From assembly GCA_045837725.1 (NCBI GenBank), contig JBEWZL010000239.1:434001-498000 (forward strand): DNA of 64,000 nucleotides, written 5' to 3'. The stretch comes from Vermamoeba vermiformis. Its lineage: Eukaryota; Tubulinea; Echinamoebida. A program made the position numbers and the translations under genes. Positions 59,236 through 64,000 of this stretch are shown here, in pieces. The notes under the pieces are model-generated. The model did not search any database and was not told the DNA's origin. It worked only from the letters and a program-made list of their open reading frames with translations. Within the stretch, counting starts at the first letter, position 1; every line of letters begins with the position of its first letter.

Positions 59236-60830
59236 ATGGCGGACAATAATGCTGTTATAACTATGGATTCTAATCAGAATATTATGAGCCACAAAAGTTA
59301 TATTGACCCAACGCTAGGTAATTATTATTCTTTATTCTTCAATTTTCGATCTCAACTTTATTTCGCTTATTTATCCTTGGTATTCTTATGGAATTTTAGA
59401 TACTCGAATTAACGATTATTATTATAGGATCATTTATTTATATCGATGAATCAGCCGAAAATATTCAGCAGATCCCACCACACGAATTAAAGACAGTAGC
59501 AAATTCTTCCCAGCCCATTCTGATTATTCCAGACTATCAATTCCACGATATCAAAACTCAGAATGTAGATATTAAGCATAATATTCAAGTTAACACGACG
59601 GGAACAAGCGCAAAACAACCCGATCAAATGCCAAATCCGTTAGAAAACTCGGTTGTAGAAGAATTAACCGCTCGCTTTATGTCGCTTTCTGCAAGACCTC
59701 TTAGTGCCGTTAAGAAATCATCGCCTATCGCCATATTATACGCAGTTGATGACAACTCTCTGGAGCTCTCAAAGACCGTAAGAATTAAATCTGAATGTCA
59801 CGTAGGTAACATTAATACTGATTGATTTGACGTGTTAGGTGAATTCCATCGACGAGCTCGCTAGAATTGATACGATCAAAGATATTTACGAGGCGTTGAA
59901 AAGACGATTTTCAAATTTGGATCAGCTAATTGAGCAGGCTAAACTCGCGGTGACTTTGATCGATGAATGGGAAAAGAAATATCAGTCCTCCGCGTCATCA
60001 CAATCTAGCTCACAGTCCCGAAGCAATAGCACCACTGAGAGTCAAAAGAGCAATGCTGAAGTGTCAAATGTTCCGCAGCAACAACAGCCCGTGGAAGCTA
60101 AACCGGATGTGCCTGTCCAAAACAACGTCATTGAGCCCTTTGATATCGTCATTAAGAACGATGTCGTAGAGCTTGATGAGCCTATTGCCGAGCCTCAGAT
60201 CGTCACTAAAGAAGAGCCCAAGCCTGCGCCAGTGGAAGAAGCTCCTACCTCCGCATCTGTCAAAGAATATCCCATTGAGTATGCAATTCAATACAAACCC
60301 TATTGCCTTATCATTATTAATGTCTTTGCTATAATAGAGCCGTGCTTGGCATTGATTCGCAATCATTAATGTATTTGCAAGCCCACGCTTACATCACAAC
60401 GGCAAACGAATTGGCACAATTCTCTGACGATTATCCGGGCATGTATTTGATCATCTTGGAGACAGGCATGATCAAGCACTTGGACCTATATATTGCAAAT
60501 GCCAAGGCACTCATCAAAGGTGAAAAACAACCGCACGATCTGTTGCTACCCGAGGTCAAGATCTTGGTCAAGCCAAATGTCGCGGTTGAGACATTAGGAC
60601 TCGATGCATATGTAGATATTCTTCAGAACGTCAACGAGTACGAATTGCACGTGCTACGAAATTCAGACGAGTACGTGGTGATGACAGTTGAAGATCTCAC
60701 GACCCTGGACACGCACACTGCTGATTATAACCGAGTTAAGCAAGAGGTCCACGGCATTGACGCGCTGATTAAAAATGCCAAGACAGTGCTGCATTATTTG
60801 AAGAACAGAGATAGAGCTTCTCAAAAGTAA
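59236..60830 (+). CDS. Unrecognised acidic, partly coiled-coil protein
   Basis: Exons 59236-59317, about 59428-59779, 59839-60278 and 60339-60830. The start is MADNNAVITMDSNQN. After a short N-terminal region come helical, probably coiled-coil stretches (IDTIKDIYEALKRRFSNLDQ), a Ser/Gln-rich and then Pro/Glu/Val-rich linker (residues about 190-290), and a folded C-terminal part (AYITTANELAQFSDDYPGMY, LVKPNVAVETLGLDAYVD, YNRVKQEVHGIDALIKNAK). The last junction (GA|GTATGC to TAATAG|AGCC) is the one that keeps the frame (KEYPIEAVLGIDSQ). The overall layout recalls dynactin or other coiled-coil subunits, but I found no diagnostic motif and assign no function. Confidence 0.7.
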
Positions 60831-60928
60831 GAGAGGATCTGCTTTGGAGCCAAAAATTCGTGTTGTAAATTTGTTTGATAAATCTGTCTAGTTTTCTGTT
60901 AAGTAGACCATGAGGCTTTATTGATTTG

Positions 60929-62102
60929 ATGGCCGCAATAATTGAAGCGATTAGAGGTGCAATCACAAAGGATCTGAGCCGATCACTAAAAAAGTCGGCA
61001 GAACAATTCGTTAAAGGTAAAAATATTATATTGATGGCATAAAAATACCGCAACAGCAATCGTTATTATAAATTAAATTGTTCGATTGACAGATCTGTTT
61101 CTCGTCACGATCAGCGTTCGTACTGCTTTCTTGATCGATTATTCGTCGATAGAAATTTCAAAATTGCGAATATTTATATCATCACTCGGAAAGGTAAATC
61201 AGCATATCGGCTTAACAGATCTCACGCGCTGTCTAACTTTACACGTCTCGTAGGAGTTCGCACACTTAGCCGCTATAGAAATAGATGATTTTGTATTTAT
61301 TGTAAATAAGAATACCTTCGACCGACAGTTTGAAAGCGATAGAAACTCCAACTTTGCAAGCTCCATCTTCGTTGACATTGATAAAACTAGGCCTGCACAA
61401 GTATAGCACGCTTTCGGAATCAATTCATATTCGATTCTTATATACTCCTTGTAGGCTGCTGACGAAGAGTTACGAAACACAGTTTGCACGGCGCTTACTA
61501 AGCATTTGCACACGATCCAAAGTACCCTACAGAAAAATCTCGCCAAACCGACTCTCAACCTTGATTGTGGTAATATTATACGTGCTACATATTATTTATA
61601 GTATGTTATTGACATATCATCCACTAGGCATATTTATCATTACCATCTCAGGCTGGCTATTGGAATATAGTTGCGTGTACTTCCACGGTGGTCTCTATCG
61701 CAATAACAAAGCAGAGGACTGGGGCAACAATCTATCAATGGTACCTCTGAGTCTCTATACTGTATATATAGAATCGACTGGCATTGACATAGCACACGCC
61801 TCCCAGAGGTAAGAATAATAATAATGGTCACCTTGAAAATCTAAGTGTTCGCTCGTCATCGCCCCATTCTAATGTCAGGACATAGCGATGGAAGTAAGCT
61901 GATTGGTGTATCCGCTAATCAGAGTAGGGTGCCTGTGCTGTCATTTTCTGTGCCAGAAAGTGTCGAAGAAGCGTTGAAGGACAAGTTCTCGATTGAGCAA
62001 GTGCTACAAGAACGATACTCCTCGCGAATACGTGATATATCGTGCTTGACTGCCGTTAGTGTGACGAAGCAACAAGTTACATTGCCGCACGTGTTGTTGT
62101 AA
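60929..62102 (+). CDS. C1orf74: UPF0739 / C1orf74-like protein (DUF4504)
   Basis: Six exons from ATG 60929 to TAA 62102. The C-terminal exon reads RVPVLSFSVPESVEEALKDK ... VTKQQVTLPHVLL. With NLSMVPLSLYTVYIES in exon 5 this matches the conserved end of the C1orf74/UPF0739 family (CLALTPLRVF, YSFSVPES, VTLPA). The last intron is 61809-61924: only joining CAGAG at 61808 to T 61925 keeps the frame into FSVPES. The open frame just upstream of that acceptor (61845-61924) is intron sequence by this reading. The function of the family is unknown. The gene is convergent with SPCS1; the stops are 40 bp apart. Confidence 0.75.
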
Positions 62103-62142
62103 ATTGATAAAATTATGTACATTTACTTGACCTAGTAATACA

Positions 62143-62605
62143 TTATTTCTTCTTCTTATTCTTCTGGGTGTTAGAAGAAGGTGTTGGTGATTGAGGCGTT
62201 TGCTCGGTAGTAGTTTGAATAGGGAGCCAAGGTAAAGGGTTCTTTCTGAACATCGGCCAAGCGGGCACGCAGATCTGAACACGTCACCAAGTAAAATTAA
62301 TCAACAGTGCCCCAAAATATTTTTAAAATTAAACATGGTATCTCACCAGTCCTGCCAACAATGTACCAGCACCAATAATCATAACGGTGACTTGGAAGCT
62401 CTTCAATACAAATCCAACGATGAAGCCAATGACCTTAGCAGAATATAAGCAACGATCTTCAATCAATAATAATATTGTAAATTATTACCCCAAAGACGGT
62501 CACAATGATGTGAAAATACTTCTCAGCGAGCTTTTGTCCTTCAAAATCCTAGATGGAGTTAGATTTTTTCGATCATTTCCATACTTCGATATCTCGACTT
62601 ACCAT
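62143..62605 (-). CDS. SPCS1: Signal peptidase complex subunit 1
   Basis: A small ER membrane subunit of the signal peptidase complex, 93 residues on the minus strand. The order of motifs matches SPCS1/Spc1: DFEGQKLAEKYF, the first membrane segment VIGFIVGFVL, the second TVMIIGAGTLLAGLICV, then PAWPMFRKNPLPWLP and a Lys-rich tail (KNKKKK). Stop TAA at 62145-62143. The first coding exon is only the ATG (62605-62603), followed at once by GTAAGT. The next exon begins with GATTTTGAAGG after TCCATCTAG. Confidence 0.88.
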
Positions 62606-62809
62606 GGTATCCAAGACACGAACAAACAGTACTGCCTAAGCCCGGGTAACGCACAGATAATGTTTTTCGCTTCTCCGCAAAAATCCTTCGGAAAATAATC
62701 AGGCCAAATTTCCGTAATTTTTTTTAACCCTTAGTTTTGTCGCTTTCCTTTCTCTCGTTCTCTTTGTTTCCATCACCAAACAAGTACTATATAACAAAAG
62801 CGTGCCAAA
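62606..62809. promoter_or_regulatory. Divergent SPCS1 / RPS13 promoter with a pyrimidine tract
   Basis: 204 bp between divergent starts. The stretch 62743-62773 is almost all C/T (CTTTCCTTTCTCTCGTTCTC and on), about 40 bp before the RPS13 ATG. It resembles the pyrimidine-rich initiator or TOP sequence typical of ribosomal protein genes. Confidence 0.45.
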
Positions 62810-63684
62810 ATGGGTCGTATGCACACTCCTGGGTATGTATTGGTTAGCTCTATGTTAGCCGACCATATCCCATAAAAATCAGCCAATCGAGTTTGATTGC
62901 TGATTCCCTCATCTATTATATTTTTTATTGCAACCGTACGGTAAAATTTAAATCAAATCAAATTATTAGATTGCATTTCGACTATTAACAAATAATTTGT
63001 AATAGATATAATTGACTCAAGATTCGAAAAATATTATTGAACAATAATTTTTCTTTTACGACGTCGTTCGATTGCTTACATGTTTTATATCACAGTAAGG
63101 GTATCTCCCAAAGTGCCCTCCCCTACAAGCGAACTCCCCCCAGCTGGTTGAAGATCACCCCTGAGGAGGTTAACGAGCACGTTTGCAAGTTGGCCAAGAA
63201 GGGTTTGACTCCTTCTCAAATTGGTGTTATCTTGAGAGATTCCCACGGTATTGGTCAAGTCAAATACGTCACTGGCTCCAAGATTATGCGTATTTTGAAG
63301 GCCAACAGTAAGTGTTGATCGAATCCTCAAAATTATTATTTTAGAAAATTATTTGTATTATTTTAAATTAATTATCGCGGTGCTAATACGATACCGTAGG
63401 CCTTGCCCCTGAGATCCCCGAAGATCTCTACTGCTTGATCAAGAAGGCCGTCTCTGTCCGAAAGCACTTGGAGAAGTTCCGCAAGGACTCCGATGCCAAG
63501 TTCAGACTCATTTTGATCGAGTCCAGAATCCACCGTCTTGCCAGATACTACAAGAAGGTCAAGGCTCTTCCTCCCACCTGGAAATAGTAAGTTGCTTGAT
63601 CGCGATCCAGATCGTCAAGACATAATGTCTAACTCTTATTTTCTCTTCAGCGAATCTTCCACTGCTTCAACCCTCGTTGCTTAA
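62810..63684 (+). CDS. RPS13: 40S ribosomal protein S13 (uS15)
   Basis: Four exons: 62810-62832, 63096-63307, 63400-63586 and 63651-63684, giving 151 residues, the exact family size. The product opens with [20 protein letters not shown] and contains [34 protein letters not shown] and the C-terminal [13 protein letters not shown], all near-identical to animal and fungal S13. It binds 18S rRNA in the small subunit. An AATAAA lies near 63715. Confidence 0.98.
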
Positions 63685-63906
63685 AAAAGATGTTGAAACA
63701 AAAAAAACAATTATAAATAAAAAAGGCTACGCTTTTGTCCATGTACATCTACATCCGTTCTGTGTCATGACTCGTTATTTTATATGCAACTTAACGTACT
63801 ACCCACACTACTGTGTTACATTGCCATAGTAGTGATATGATTAGCCAAAACGTTCTGGCTTGCGTTCGACTAACAAATTTTTATTCAAGTGTTATCCGGA
63901 TCTAAA

Positions 63907-64000
63907 TTACAACAAGGCAGCAATGACAGCCGATACAATTACAGCAATACCACTAACAACTGCGTTCGCCGATGAAGCAATGGGTGTTTTGCCGCCGGCG
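63907..64000 (-). CDS. C-terminal end of a secreted, probably GPI-anchored protein (cut by window edge)
   Basis: The minus-strand frame ends in TAA (63909-63907) and reads GGKTPIASSANAVVSGIAVI followed by VSAVIAALL: small residues, then an uncharged hydrophobic tail, the layout of a GPI signal. The rest of the gene is outside the window, so the family cannot be told. Confidence 0.5.
   Translation of the reverse strand, partial: AGGKTPIASSANAVVSGIAVIVSAVIAALL

Noticed and set aside
61845-61924. Extension of the last C1orf74 exon upstream to 61845
   Set aside because: It would require a different phase from exon 5; only the acceptor at 61924 joins in frame to the conserved FSVPES block.

Overview
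The window is nuclear DNA of a unicellular eukaryote with compact, intron-rich genes. Nearly all introns are GT-AG and 40-350 nt long. TAA and TAG stops are used in the standard code, intergenic gaps are often under 300 bp, and conserved genes sit on both strands. The gene set (sphingosine-1-phosphate lyase, ALKBH7, isobutyryl-CoA dehydrogenase, ABC1/ADCK kinase, family-A DNA polymerase, ELP1, SPCS1, C1orf74, RPS13) fits an amoebozoan-like or early opisthokont-like protist. The plant-type DYRK kinase and the FZL-type dynamin-like GTPase suggest it lies outside animals and fungi. I cannot name the organism from sequence alone.

Layout. At 1-3.8 kb is a divergent housekeeping pair, sphingosine-1-phosphate lyase (cut by the window edge) and ALKBH7. 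From 4 to 32 kb lies an accessory island: two paralogous secreted, probably GPI-anchored proteins (A and B); a 1.04 kb DNA transposon with inverted ends and an 8-bp target duplication just upstream of B; and a large inverted duplication (9.3-12.5 kb and 16.0-19.4 kb) of a 16-exon gene that joins an F-box-like motif to a nucleotidyltransferase-fold-like signature. The spacer between the arms holds pyroglutamyl-peptidase I and an F-box/LRR gene. A GPI-anchored beta-helix protein with GH110-like features, a second F-box/LRR gene, a tandem pair of F-box/helical-repeat genes and a further F-box gene follow.

From 32 to 64 kb the window is housekeeping again: isobutyryl-CoA dehydrogenase with one oddly long intron, a DYRK kinase, an ADCK/UbiB kinase, a beta-propeller protein, a POLN/POLQ-like DNA polymerase, ELP1, a mitochondrially targeted FZL/bacterial-type dynamin-like GTPase carrying a tRNA-Gly(CCC) gene inside an intron, an unrecognised protein, C1orf74/UPF0739, SPCS1, RPS13, and the tail of another secreted protein.

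How the genes fit together (inference): the island is a run of expanding F-box substrate-adaptor families with different recognition modules (LRR, NTase-like, helical/ankyrin-like), next to GPI-anchored surface proteins. This composition is typical of lineage-specific recognition or defence repertoires. The sequence adds signs of active turnover: patchy near-identity between inverted and tandem paralogs (suggesting gene conversion), two small DNA transposons, and coding remnants.
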